A stretch of DNA of 64,000 nt from Bacteroides sp. Its GTDB lineage: Bacteria > Bacteroidota > Bacteroidia > Bacteroidales > Bacteroidaceae. This document shows positions 26,879 through 36,359 of the stretch, one piece after another (the stretch's first letter is position 1; the number at the start of each line of letters is the position of its first letter). The translations under genes and the position numbers were made by a program. The DNA is taken from assembly GCA_021201335.1 (NCBI GenBank), contig JAJQFD010000019.1:1-64000 (forward strand), read 5' to 3'. The notes under the pieces were generated by a model. The model did not search any database. It worked only from the letters and a program-made list of their open reading frames with translations, and was not told where the DNA came from.

Positions 26879-27756
26879 ATGGGACTTAGATACATCAATG
26901 AACACCTAATATGTAAAAACTATGAAAAAGGTAATAAAGCCGTTTTCGAGAAAATAACATTAAGAGAAGGATTAACATTTAATAAAGAACTTGCTGAGGC
27001 AGAAATCTTGTTTGTTACGAAAGGGGAGTTTAAAATAACTTTCAATAATATATCCCGGACAGTTACCAAAGGAACGATCATACTTTCCCCCCCCCGGTAC
27101 AGCGCTTTACTATTGATCCTCTGGAAGATGTGGATATTCTTACTTTCAGAATAAAAGGCCCCATTTATTTATGTAATATAGAACCTCTTGAAAAGCTGAT
27201 GTCGGAGGGGCAAAACCAGGAAATTAAAGAATTTCTCTTTTTGAAATATAATAAAAGAATAGAGCAGTATATTGAGTTATTATCCAATTGTCTGGATGAC
27301 GGACTGAGTTGTAAGTGTCTGGCTGAAATAAAATCCAAAGAAGTTTTTTATTATTTTAGGGCCTACTATTCCAAAGAGGAGCTAAAAACCTTTTTTGCAC
27401 CTCTCTTTACAAAAGATTATGAATTCACCGTTTTCGTTCTTCAGAATTTCAAGGAGATGAAGACGGTACAGCAGTTTGCTGAAAGCTATGGGTATAGTTT
27501 GTCCAAATTCGAAAGGGAATTCAAGAAAATATTTAACGTACCTGCCTATCAGTGGATGATACAGCAAAAGTCAAATTTGATTTATAATGAATTAGTATAC
27601 ACAAACCGAACCTTACTGGATATTGCTGACGAATACGACTTCTCTTCCTTATCACAATTCTGTGATTTCTGCAAACGTTTCCTTGGTACCACCCCTGGTA
27701 AAATCCGTAATTTAAAGAAGTGTCCGAACACTTTTACCGAATATATGAATAAATAG
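26879..27756 (+). pseudogene. AraC-family regulator, frame interrupted at a C9 run (possibly phase-variable)
   Basis: An N-terminal cupin-like sensing part (26879 onward) and a C-terminal AraC DNA-binding domain (to 27756) lie in different frames. The switch point is a run of nine C at 27087-27095. With ten C (or seven) the reading continues as PPPVQRFTIDPLEDVDIL and gives one protein of 292 (or 291) residues, a normal AraC length. The C-terminal domain has two HTH motifs: TVQQFAESYGYSLSKFEREF and RTLLDIADEYDFSSLSQFCD, ending FLGTTPGKIRN. As written, only a 91-residue sensing fragment is made, unless slippage or internal initiation (27130) occurs. It lies directly upstream of the fimbrial operon and is its likely activator. 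Sequencing error at the homopolymer is the main alternative. Confidence 0.85.
27087..27095 (+). repeat. C9 homopolymer within the AraC-type gene
   Basis: Nine consecutive C in otherwise AT-rich DNA. One added C, or two lost, joins the two halves of the regulator in one frame. Confidence 0.95.
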
Positions 27757-27792
27757 GAGTTTTTTATGAATTAAACACCTCTTAACATAACC

Positions 27793-27800
27793 TACCTTTG
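27793..27800 (+). promoter_or_regulatory. -7 element of the fimbrial operon
   Basis: TACCTTTG matches TAnnTTTG perfectly and lies just after the AraC-type gene, about 108 bases before the first fimbrial gene. No TTTG is present at the -33 distance, so the promoter may need an activator, plausibly the adjacent AraC-type protein. Confidence 0.5.
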
Positions 27801-27907
27801 CAACAGAAACCTAAAAGATATAGCAAAAATGAAATAAAAGACAAAACAGATATAAGAATCAAAGTTTTAATAACACTAAGGAAATTAACACCAGCAACAT
27901 AAATTTA

Positions 27908-28477
27908 ATGAAAAAGTCACTATTAATATTCATTGGCATATTAATGTACACTATGCCTATGTTCGGGCAGAGTGTAGCAATAAAGAATAATCTTTTATAC
28001 GATGCCGCATTAACTCCTAATATCGGACTTGAATTTGGTATTTCTCCTAAATCTACTATAAATGTACATGCAGGTTATCATCCGTTTGAATTAGGGAGTG
28101 ATAAACAGATGAAGCATTGGGTTGTTCAACCGGAATATCGCTATTGGTTATGTGATAAATTTAATGGAACCTTTTTAGGTATACATGCCCACGGAGGTGA
28201 ATTTAGTATTCATAATATGAAATTACCTTTTGGATTCCTCTCTCAATTAGAAGATCATATTTACGAAGGTTATTTTTATGGAGCAGGTATCAGTATCGGG
28301 CATCAGTGGATTCTAAGCCGGAAATGGAGCATTGAGGCTACGGTAGGGGCAGGGTATGCGCGAATTGATGCAGATAAATACCCATGCGTTGAATGTGGTA
28401 AAAAGATTAAATCCGACTCTTATAATTATTTTGGACCTACAAAAGCCAGTATTTCATTTATCTATTTCTTACGCTAA
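27908..28477 (+). CDS. DUF3575 outer-membrane-type protein, fimbrial locus
   Basis: A 189-residue exported protein with a signal peptide (MKKSLLIFIGILMYTMPMFG, then QSVAIK). The mature part has alternating beta-strands (INVHAGYHPFEL, VVQPEYRYWL, GYFYGAGISIGHQWIL) and ends in KASISFIYFLR, consistent with a small outer-membrane barrel. NNLLYDAALTPNIGLEFG is typical of DUF3575 proteins, which often begin fimbrillin operons in Bacteroidales. Thirteen bases separate it from the DUF3868/OmpA-like gene. Its role in fimbria assembly is not established; it may help fix or export fimbrial subunits at the outer membrane. Confidence 0.8.
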   Translation: MKKSLLIFIGILMYTMPMFGQSVAIKNNLLYDAALTPNIGLEFGISPKSTINVHAGYHPFELGSDKQMKHWVVQPEYRYWLCDKFNGTFLGIHAHGGEFSIHNMKLPFGFLSQLEDHIYEGYFYGAGISIGHQWILSRKWSIEATVGAGYARIDADKYPCVECGKKIKSDSYNYFGPTKASISFIYFLR

Positions 28478-28490
28478 ATTACTTCTCTAT

Positions 28491-29945
28491 ATGAAAATAT
28501 ATACTAAAATATACGCCATTATTGCTTTGCTTTATTGTGTGGTGCCTGTAGCGCTCGCTCAGAATGTCTATCAGGGTGATCTCCAATTCAATAATTTGCA
28601 TACAAGCAGACAAAATGATGAATTGGTTGTTAAAGTGGATCTTGATATCAGTTTTATTGATTTAAATTCGCAACGAGTTATCTTATTAACACCTGTGTTG
28701 AGATCTAATAATCAATCAAATGAGCATTATTTCGATCCAATTATTATCGCTGGAAGCATACGTGATAAGGTAATTGAACGCAATCCGAATCTATATAACT
28801 TTAAACCGGAAGAAGCTTTGATCTATGTAATCCGGAAGAATGGAAAAGAACAAAGTTTCCCTGTTGAGCTACATGTTCCATTTGATAAATGGATGTATGA
28901 GTCAAAATTGTATTTTGAAGAATATGTAAGCGGCTGTGCACAGTGTGAAATTGGCTCCAGAGAGCACTTGATTGCCGATGGTGTGGTGGCACCACCTTTT
29001 GAACCTTCCTACAATCTACAATATGTGACTCCTGCCGTAGAAGAAATCAAGGATAGAAAAGAAAACTATGCGGCGCGCCTGAATTTTAGAGTTGGTAGAT
29101 CAGAATTAGTAAGGGATTTTGGTAATAATGCAAGTGTATTACAGGAGGTGGATCAAAAAGTTACGGATATCAGAACGGATCAGAATTTAACATTTCAGGA
29201 TATGACAGTAACCGGATATGCTTCTCCTGAGGGTAATTACAACAGTAATATGGAATTGTCCAGAGGTCGTACTCATTCATTTGTGAATTATTTAACCAGT
29301 GCACATCAGATTGACCCTAAAAGAATTAAGACTTACTGGAAAGGTGAAGACTGGGAAGGATTGAGGAAAAGTGTAGATACCTCTTTTCTCGCTGATAAAG
29401 CAAGTGTTATCCGTATCATTGACGAGTTCTCCGATATTAATAGAAGAAAACAGGCGCTACAAACTCTGAATGGAGGACAAACTTATCGAATTTTGTTAGC
29501 AGAATATTATCCGCCACTTCGTAGAATTGAATATACTTTAGCCTACATAGTACGTCCTTTTAATGTTGAAGAAGCAAAAGAAGTTATCAAAACTAAACCA
29601 CAACACTTGAGTCTAAATGAAATGTTCCTTGTAGCACAAACATATCAGGAAGGAACTAAAGAATTTGAACGCATATTTGATATCGCAGTTACTTTATATC
29701 CGGATAATAGTGACGCACTGGTAAATGCATCTGTACAGGATATTCAGATCGGTGCTGTTGACAGAGCCATTGAACGTTTAACCGGACTTGACTCAGCAGA
29801 AGCATTAAATAACCTGGGAGTGGCCTATGCTAAAAAAGAAAATTATATAAGAGCAGAGGAGTGTTTCCAACGAGCGGCACAAATGGGTAATAAAGTGGCA
29901 CAAGATAATAAAAACCAACTAGACAGATTCTTACAGGAAAAATAA
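28491..29945 (+). CDS. DUF3868 / OmpA-like protein with TPR tail, fimbrial locus
   Basis: A 484-residue exported protein, signal peptide ending near VPVALAQN. The first 180 residues match the DUF3868 type (beta-rich, with EYVSGCAQCEIG). The middle resembles an OmpA peptidoglycan-binding domain (FRVGRSELVRDF, GYASPEGNYNSNMELSRGR). The C-terminus has TPR-like helices (EALNNLGVAYAKKENYIRAE). The start at 28491 is used since it gives a clean signal peptide; the longer frame from 28356 overlaps the DUF3575 gene. It is found with DUF3575 and fimbrillin genes in related bacteria. A role in tethering the fimbrial base to the cell wall is a reasonable guess, not proven. Confidence 0.82.
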   Translation: MKIYTKIYAIIALLYCVVPVALAQNVYQGDLQFNNLHTSRQNDELVVKVDLDISFIDLNSQRVILLTPVLRSNNQSNEHYFDPIIIAGSIRDKVIERNPNLYNFKPEEALIYVIRKNGKEQSFPVELHVPFDKWMYESKLYFEEYVSGCAQCEIGSREHLIADGVVAPPFEPSYNLQYVTPAVEEIKDRKENYAARLNFRVGRSELVRDFGNNASVLQEVDQKVTDIRTDQNLTFQDMTVTGYASPEGNYNSNMELSRGRTHSFVNYLTSAHQIDPKRIKTYWKGEDWEGLRKSVDTSFLADKASVIRIIDEFSDINRRKQALQTLNGGQTYRILLAEYYPPLRRIEYTLAYIVRPFNVEEAKEVIKTKPQHLSLNEMFLVAQTYQEGTKEFERIFDIAVTLYPDNSDALVNASVQDIQIGAVDRAIERLTGLDSAEALNNLGVAYAKKENYIRAEECFQRAAQMGNKVAQDNKNQLDRFLQEK

Positions 29946-29997
29946 GAATACGACAAAGAAAAAAACAGCACTACCTACAATAAGACACAAAGTTAAA

Positions 29998-31677
29998 ATG
30001 GAAAGAAGAATTATTCATATACTGTTCGCCTTCTTATGCTTTATTCTCGTAGCTGGATCCTGCGTGGTAGAAAGTTCTCACTCTCAAACAAATCAAGGAA
30101 ATAACGAAGAAGTCTATATCTCTATGGATTTTTCTACTCCGCTAACCAGTGTGAAAACAAAAGCGCCTACTGATGAAGAAATAGATACATGGGAACATCG
30201 TGTCAATGAAGTATGGATGCTGCTGTATAACGATGAAGAAAAGCTGGATTATAAATTTGTATGGAAAGTGCAAAATTATAATGATAGTGATCCTTCAGTT
30301 TTAATAAACTTTCAGGATAAAGGTTCTGAACAGGTTATCGTTTCTGGCTCTGCTGATAAACTAACTTTTATCAGCGCAGCTCAGAAAATTAAAAGAAAAA
30401 ATTATAAAATGGCAATTTTGGCAAATCCTCCACAAGAGTATTTCAGCCAGATTAATGAAGGCACAACTTTATCAGCTTTGACAAAAGCGATAGATGGTGG
30501 TCAACAAGGACTCAGCATAAACACATTTGGCAGCTATAAAGGTGATCCGTCCACAACACGGTTATTTTTTATGAGTAATGCCAATGGCCTAATCACAATT
30601 AACAGCAATCAATTGCAAGCAAGTAAACCTGACGCCGAAAGCAATCCTACGAAAGTAAACCTGGATCGGTTGTTAGCCAAGGTGGTTGTAAAGGAAAAAA
30701 CCGGAGGAGTTACTATCAGTACATCCGGTGCGATTCTTGACGAACAGAAACCTGTAAAATGGTATCTGGATGTTATCAACACCAAGACTTACCCGATCCG
30801 CCAGTTTGCTTTTCTTTCAGGAGGCACAGAAATGGAGAACGAGCAAAACAGCACTGCTGCAATTCGTGAAAGAATTTACGCACAAGATCCTAATTTTGTT
30901 TTAACCGACAATACAGCCACCTCTTTTAAAAAGTTGGCGCCGGGTGAAACACCTACTTATGCAAACTGGATCACAAATAAAACACAAGATCCAGATTTAA
31001 GAACTTTTCAGTATGTTTTTGAAAATACGATGAATCTGGCAACACAGAGCAATGACAACTGGAAAAATTATACAACACAGATTGTAATTAAAGCACATCT
31101 TGTTTACACAGAGTTATTGAATGATCCAACTAACACCAACAATGACAATGATCCAGGTAAGAACTATTATTCCTGTGTTTTAACCCGGAGTAATAACACA
31201 ATTGTGCAAAGGGTATTTACCCATGCACAGGCAAATCATTGGTTGACGACTGTCTTTCCGACTTCAACTGATTCTGGTGAAGAAGAAATTCTGAGATTGA
31301 TGGAAACCAAAATCAAGGAAGTACAAACTGATTTTGAATCAGGGGTTTCGGATGCATTTAATCTGAAGGCTGCTTCGGCACCGGGAACCAGTGAAGCTAC
31401 TTTCCGTTCATACAAGGGAATTACTTATCATCCGTTAGGACTGAATAAGTATGTTGTACCTGTTCGTCATTTCTCAAACACATCCGGATCTACCGACCCA
31501 AGAAAAGATGTATATGGTTATTATGGAGTTGTACGTAATAATATGTACACGCTCACTGTAAATTCAATCAGTGGTCCAGGTACAGGTTTGTACGATTGGG
31601 ACAGCCATTTTATGTCGGTACAGATAAATATTACCCCTTGGTATAGAAGGGATTTTCAAGAGGAGGACTTAAAATAA
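29998..31677 (+). CDS. Mfa1/FimA-type fimbrillin (pilin 1)
   Basis: A 559-residue lipoprotein (lipobox VAGSC) of the P. gingivalis FimA/Mfa1 class. Shared pilin marks: LDRLLAKVVVKE, FFMSNANGL, DVINTKTYPIRQFAF, YGYYGVVRNNMYTLTVNSI, and the C-terminal strand INITPWYRRDF. Near the N-terminus the probable processing site after the first strand is basic but reads SVKTK|APT rather than the S/TRT/A of the other pilins. Such precursors are lipidated, moved to the surface and cut by a trypsin-like protease so that the next subunit's strand can fill the groove. It is the first pilin gene, so could be a main stalk subunit. Subunit order is inferred. Confidence 0.85.
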   Translation: MERRIIHILFAFLCFILVAGSCVVESSHSQTNQGNNEEVYISMDFSTPLTSVKTKAPTDEEIDTWEHRVNEVWMLLYNDEEKLDYKFVWKVQNYNDSDPSVLINFQDKGSEQVIVSGSADKLTFISAAQKIKRKNYKMAILANPPQEYFSQINEGTTLSALTKAIDGGQQGLSINTFGSYKGDPSTTRLFFMSNANGLITINSNQLQASKPDAESNPTKVNLDRLLAKVVVKEKTGGVTISTSGAILDEQKPVKWYLDVINTKTYPIRQFAFLSGGTEMENEQNSTAAIRERIYAQDPNFVLTDNTATSFKKLAPGETPTYANWITNKTQDPDLRTFQYVFENTMNLATQSNDNWKNYTTQIVIKAHLVYTELLNDPTNTNNDNDPGKNYYSCVLTRSNNTIVQRVFTHAQANHWLTTVFPTSTDSGEEEILRLMETKIKEVQTDFESGVSDAFNLKAASAPGTSEATFRSYKGITYHPLGLNKYVVPVRHFSNTSGSTDPRKDVYGYYGVVRNNMYTLTVNSISGPGTGLYDWDSHFMSVQINITPWYRRDFQEEDLK

Positions 31678-31766
31678 AATAAAGAAGCTACTAATTTCAC
31701 AGAGGTACTTAATCAGTATAAAATCTATTTTTTAAACCACAAATGTGTAATTTAAATTTATCAGAA

Positions 31767-33503
31767 ATGAAAATTAATTGGAAAAAAGTGTTATACACTC
31801 TTGCTGTCGGAGTTGGGATAACCATGTTTACGACAGCATGCTCTAATGAAGACGACAAACCTGGAACTAATGGTCCTGGTGAACCTAAAGAACAGGGATA
31901 TTTGAGCTTATGCCCTATATTGGGTTCAGGTGCTCCTTCCAGGACTTTGGTGGAAGATGCCGGATTGACTAATGAAAGAATCGTTAACTCTGTGCGTATT
32001 GTATTATATGATGCTTCAAGTATGATTGCTGAATATGCATTTAATTACTCTGGAGAGAATCTTCATGAGAATGCGGATAAACAAGATTTTCAGGGGAAAG
32101 CTATGTTGGATCCTGCTGAGCTGCCAGGTTACGTTCCCGGACTTGACGGTGATGTGATTAAATTTATGCCAGAAGCAATGACTGTTGAACATAAGGCTTA
32201 TAGAATGGTTGTTTTGGTTAATCCAAACAGTAGTCTTATAACTTCAACAAGGGCAGCACAAGAGTATGAATGTCCAAGCACTACTCCGACTCTTAATACA
32301 ACTAATTTATCTAGCTATAATGATTTTAGAAATTCAGTAGGATCTGTTGTAGCAGATAATAACTTGACCAATTTTATTGGAACTGCTTATTTTACTTCAA
32401 ACCCCAGAAACTTCCTGATGACAAATGCACAGGAATATGTTGAGGTAAAAACAACAGATATTAAGACAACTGAAACAGCAGCTTATGAATTTCCTGTAAG
32501 TGTTAAACTTGATCGCGCTGTTGCTAAAGTCAGTATGCGCGGTAGTATGACTACAATTAATACAAATTCACCAGGTATAGTAAGTGATGGTTCATGGATG
32601 CTGGATGTTACCAATAAAACATCTTATTGGATGAGGCATAAGGCATTTATTTTAGGAGGTACTGCAACTGAAACTTCTTCAACTCCAAGGAATTACTATT
32701 ATGCGGAAGATCCTAATTTTGATTTATTTAGTCGGGCAAAATATACATCTAAGGGGCAAACCGTTCCTACTAGTGTAGCTTCTGAAGAAAAACTAGCGGC
32801 AACCTTCAACTACATTACAAAGGCTGATTTTGTTGATACAAATGAAAGGACTAAGACCCTAGGTTATCATGCTACCTGGACTGAAGCGGGAAATACGCAT
32901 GAATATGCTCTTGAAAATACAATGACTGCTGAGGAACAATATGAAGATGTTACAACAGCGGCTATTTTGAAAATTAAATTTTTGCCGAATGTAACATCCC
33001 TTGGTGCTGAATTAAAGAAAGCCGGATATTTTGTATGGCAAAGTAAATGGGTATTGACTGCTGATGAATTAAAGACAGTAAGAGACTTGACTCCAGAAAA
33101 TCCTGATTATTCGAAGTATGCAACATTTTTAGAATTACAAGACTATTTAAAGAAAAATGCAGCCACTTTGGAAGATCAAACTAATGGATTCGGACCTGAT
33201 TATACAGTCCTTCCTACAACTTCAAAACAAGTAGGTGAGCTTGAATATAATGCGGATGGAATGAATTATTACAGAATTCTAATTCGTCACTTTGATGATA
33301 CTCAGGAACCTAATAAAATGGCTTATGGACGTTACGGTATTGTACGTAATAACTGGTATAGACTTACTATAAATAGTATTAGTGGGGTTGGTAGTATTGA
33401 TGTACCGAAGCCAAAAGATCCGGATGATAAAGATCAAAAAGTTGGCTTTGAAATCGAAATCATGCCTTGGGTCGTTCGTGATCAACCAGTTGATGTTAAA
33501 TAA
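31767..33503 (+). CDS. Mfa1/FimA-type fimbrillin (pilin 2)
   Basis: A 578-residue lipoprotein (signal MKINWKKVLYTLAVGVGITM, lipobox TTAC). Likely protease site in SRTLVEDAG after the first strand. Family marks: VRIVLYDAS, FLMTNAQEY, VKLDRAVAKVSM, LDVTNKTSYWMRHKAF, YGRYGIVRNNWYRLTINSI, and terminal strand IEIMPWVVRDQ. The start at 31767 is chosen over the in-frame ATG at 31743 because the signal peptide then begins correctly. A 173-base gap with a stem-loop separates it from the next pilin gene, which suggests it may be made in larger amounts than the downstream ones. It appears intact, so together with pilin 1 it could build the shaft. Confidence 0.85.
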   Translation: MKINWKKVLYTLAVGVGITMFTTACSNEDDKPGTNGPGEPKEQGYLSLCPILGSGAPSRTLVEDAGLTNERIVNSVRIVLYDASSMIAEYAFNYSGENLHENADKQDFQGKAMLDPAELPGYVPGLDGDVIKFMPEAMTVEHKAYRMVVLVNPNSSLITSTRAAQEYECPSTTPTLNTTNLSSYNDFRNSVGSVVADNNLTNFIGTAYFTSNPRNFLMTNAQEYVEVKTTDIKTTETAAYEFPVSVKLDRAVAKVSMRGSMTTINTNSPGIVSDGSWMLDVTNKTSYWMRHKAFILGGTATETSSTPRNYYYAEDPNFDLFSRAKYTSKGQTVPTSVASEEKLAATFNYITKADFVDTNERTKTLGYHATWTEAGNTHEYALENTMTAEEQYEDVTTAAILKIKFLPNVTSLGAELKKAGYFVWQSKWVLTADELKTVRDLTPENPDYSKYATFLELQDYLKKNAATLEDQTNGFGPDYTVLPTTSKQVGELEYNADGMNYYRILIRHFDDTQEPNKMAYGRYGIVRNNWYRLTINSISGVGSIDVPKPKDPDDKDQKVGFEIEIMPWVVRDQPVDVK

Positions 33504-33533
33504 ATTTCAGGACAATAAATAAATGCATGACAC

Positions 33534-33612
33534 ACTACAGATTACTCAGATTAACAGTACTAATCATAGATCATCTAAAAAATAATACTGTATTATTTGT
33601 GTAATCTGTAGT
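33534..33612 (+). other. Stem-loop inside the fimbrial operon
   Basis: ACTACAGATTAC (33534-33545) pairs perfectly with GTAATCTGTAGT (33601-33612). A second inner pairing (ACAGTA/TACTGT) can extend the structure. No T-run follows, so it is not a standard terminator; it could stabilise the 3' end of upstream mRNA or partly stop transcription. Confidence 0.5.
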
Positions 33613-33676
33613 TAAACTAAACCTTCTATAAAGAAATTATCTGCAAACAAAATTTTAGAGATTTAAATAGAAACGT

Positions 33677-35247
33677 ATGAAGAGTTGGAGTCACATAACA
33701 TTTAGAGTATTATTGCTTGTTATCGGAACAATCTGTTTCTCATGCAGCCATGAGGAAGAGGGGCCCGGACAGAACGGTAAAACCGGAAATAATGCTTATA
33801 TATCTTTCAGTCTTAATACAAATCCGGGAGTTGTAACACGTACTACTGTTGATTATGGAACGGCTGAGGAAAGAAAGGTCTCCAATATTTATATGTTATT
33901 ATATGAAGAAGGAGGAGTTAACGGCAAACTTTTGCTAAGGAAAGAAATTAAAGCCACCAATACAAGCGGTACTTTTACGGGAGATGATGTGGTGTATAGA
34001 CCTGGAATACCCCGTAATGAGAATAGATTTGTAATGAAACCTATTGAACTGGAAAAACAAAACTACCAGTTGATCATTCTGGTGAATCCTACTTCAACTA
34101 TCTTGGGAAAAGCTATTGAAGGCACCAGTACTCTTTCAGAAATGCTGAATGTAATGACAAACACTACCCCTGACGACTACAACAATGCCAACGGATTTTT
34201 CATGTCGAATGCTGGTGGAGTGGTTCAGGTAAAAGTAACGGATATTAAAGCAAGTGAATATGAAGCAGAGTTAAATCCCGTGTCGGTACCTGTTGAGCGA
34301 TTCTGGCTAAAGTATTCGTTTATGAAAATAAGAATAAAAAACTCACAGAGGTAACAGCAGGAGGTACAATCGAAAATGTGACCTGGTCATTGGATGTCAC
34401 CAACAAACAAACATATTTAATACGAAATCAAGATAAGTTAAAGGGTGGTGCGTATGAAGTCGGATTTATTTCCAATCGCAGCAGCGTTTATGCGGCTGAC
34501 CCCAATTTTACAGGTAATAAAAATATTATCAGTAACGAAACGACAAGAAATGCCCATTTCAATATATTGAATCCTCTTAGTTCAACCGGTTTCTTGCCCT
34601 GGAATGGTTATCAGGAAGCGGTGAAGCACTATCAATATATCTTGGAAAATACAGTGTCGGTAGAGGAACAGAATGCTACAGATGTGGATCCTCTAAACTA
34701 TATGACACATGTTGTACTAAAAGTTATAATCAAAAATCCTGGGAAAAATATTACTGAAGATGATTACTATTCGTATAGCTATATGAATGCACAAAATAAG
34801 CGGGAATGGATTTCATTTACGCATACACAGGCGGTTGAATGGTATAACGGCACATTCCCGTCAGATGCTCCGGCTTCTTTACCCACTTCTTTGCAGGAAG
34901 CTGAAGCAGCAACCAATTCTCCATTTGCTTTTGAAATAATAAACCAGGTTATTCCTTCGCCACCCACCGAATTTGCTACAATAGCAACAACTACAGGCCA
35001 GGTAACTTTTCACAAAGGCGGATTGAATATCTATCGTATTCCGATTATGCATTTCGGAATGGATGGAGTATCACAGGGAGATTATGGTTATTATGGAGTG
35101 GTTAGAAATAATACATATAATCTTATCATAAATTCAATCTATGGCCCTGGTGCCAATACTTCGGATGAAGGATATCTTTCCAGTGAAATAATCATAAATC
35201 CATGGTTTGAGCGGGGCTGGGAAGTAGATTTGAAACCTGAAGTTTAA
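33677..35247 (+). pseudogene. Mfa1/FimA-type fimbrillin (pilin 3), broken by a 1-base loss
   Basis: A pilin of 523 residues if one base is restored. The first part (33677-34354) has a lipobox (CFSC), the TRT processing site in VVTRTTVDYG and FFMSNAGGV. In the conserved V-x-V-(D/E)R-x-(V/L)AKV motif the sequence reads VPVER then goes out of frame near 34300; the other frame continues as LAKVFVYENKNKK and TWSLDVTNKQTYLIRN to YGYYGVVRNN and the C-terminal strand IIINPWFERGW. The break is not in a homopolymer, so it is likely a fixed mutation or a base-call error rather than a switch. If real, the locus has lost one subunit. Confidence 0.85.
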
Positions 35248-35269
35248 TTATTAACTATATAAATTTTAA

Positions 35270-36283
35270 ATGCGAAAGATGAATAAGTTAATTAAATATA
35301 TCCAATGTGGTGCTCTTGCTATTACATTACTGTTGACATCGTGTTTCCAGGATGGCTTGGATGAATGTGCCGATCCTAATAATAATTATTCATATATAAA
35401 ATTCTTATATAAGTATAATACTGCTTTTGTCGACAAATTTCATCTGGAAGTTTCTAAAATAGATGTTTTTTTATTTGATGATCAGGATGTTTATATTCAA
35501 AAATTAACAGATCAAACACCCGATGGAACTCCTTTTGGTGAAAAATATTATATGGGATTGCCGGAAGCATATAAAGATGCGAGGAGATTTGTTGCTTTCG
35601 GTGGGTTATATGAAGATCAGATTATTTCCAGCAGTATGGTGCCCAAACAGTCCACTCTGAATGATTTATATGCACAGCTTAGTCCAAGAACAAACAATGT
35701 TCTCAACCGACAGATTCATCCCTTATTTCACGGAAGTACCGCCCAACAGCAAACATCATTGAATAAAAATGACACAACAACAATTGAATTAACAAAGGAT
35801 TATTATACTGTTCGCATTGTTCTTCAGCCTATCAATGACGAGCTGAAAGTGAATGTCGAAGATTTTTATTTTGTTTTGGAATCTGCTAACGGTAAATATG
35901 ACGCATATAATAATGTAACCAGTGATGCTGCAACTTGGTATTACCAGCCTTATTCAAGAAAGAATGAAACTGGAAGAGCCATTGTTGAAATGAACACATT
36001 GCGGTTGATGGAGAATGCTGGTGAAAATAACAGGCTTAAGGTTATACAGCTGGCGGATAATAATACGTTATTGGATATTAATCTGAATGATTATATTCTG
36101 GCTTTTAAGCTAGATAAATATGGAGATATGCCCTTTCAAGAGTATCTGGATAGAGAAGATGAATTTAGGGTAGGGGTCTTTATTGAGAAAGATAAGGATG
36201 ATCCGAAAGAAGCAAAATGGGTTGCTACAATGATTGAAATTAATGATTGGGTAGTCAGAGACCAGGACAAGGGTCGAAAATGA
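35270..36283 (+). CDS. FimB/Mfa2-like fimbrial anchor subunit
   Basis: A 337-residue lipoprotein (LLLTSC lipobox), close in length to Mfa2 and FimB (about 320). It has the N-terminal fold of the family (HLEVSKIDVFLFDDQDVYIQ) and ends in WVATMIEINDWVVRDQ. It lacks the TRT/SRA-type basic processing site present in the pilins around it, as expected for an anchor that keeps its lipid and stays in the outer membrane. It also lacks the YYGVVRNN motif. FimB/Mfa2 proteins fix the fimbria base to the cell and limit its length. The first ATG at 35270 is annotated; MNKLIKYIQ at 35279 is an equally good start. Confidence 0.78.
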   Translation: MRKMNKLIKYIQCGALAITLLLTSCFQDGLDECADPNNNYSYIKFLYKYNTAFVDKFHLEVSKIDVFLFDDQDVYIQKLTDQTPDGTPFGEKYYMGLPEAYKDARRFVAFGGLYEDQIISSSMVPKQSTLNDLYAQLSPRTNNVLNRQIHPLFHGSTAQQQTSLNKNDTTTIELTKDYYTVRIVLQPINDELKVNVEDFYFVLESANGKYDAYNNVTSDAATWYYQPYSRKNETGRAIVEMNTLRLMENAGENNRLKVIQLADNNTLLDINLNDYILAFKLDKYGDMPFQEYLDREDEFRVGVFIEKDKDDPKEAKWVATMIEINDWVVRDQDKGRK

Positions 36284-36359
36284 TTTGAACATTAATTAAA
36301 CAAGACCACCAATAAACATGAATATTAAAGAAACTTTACATAATAGGATGCAACACTAT

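Noticed and set aside
27130..27756. Independent gene for a 208-residue AraC protein
   Set aside because: The upstream frame continues it exactly when one C is added, and the N-terminal part is the expected sensing half, so it is treated as one interrupted gene. Internal initiation remains possible.
26879..28000. Invertible promoter controlling the fimbrial operon, as in some Bacteroides surface loci
   Set aside because: No pair of inverted repeats flanking the promoter and no recombinase gene were found.
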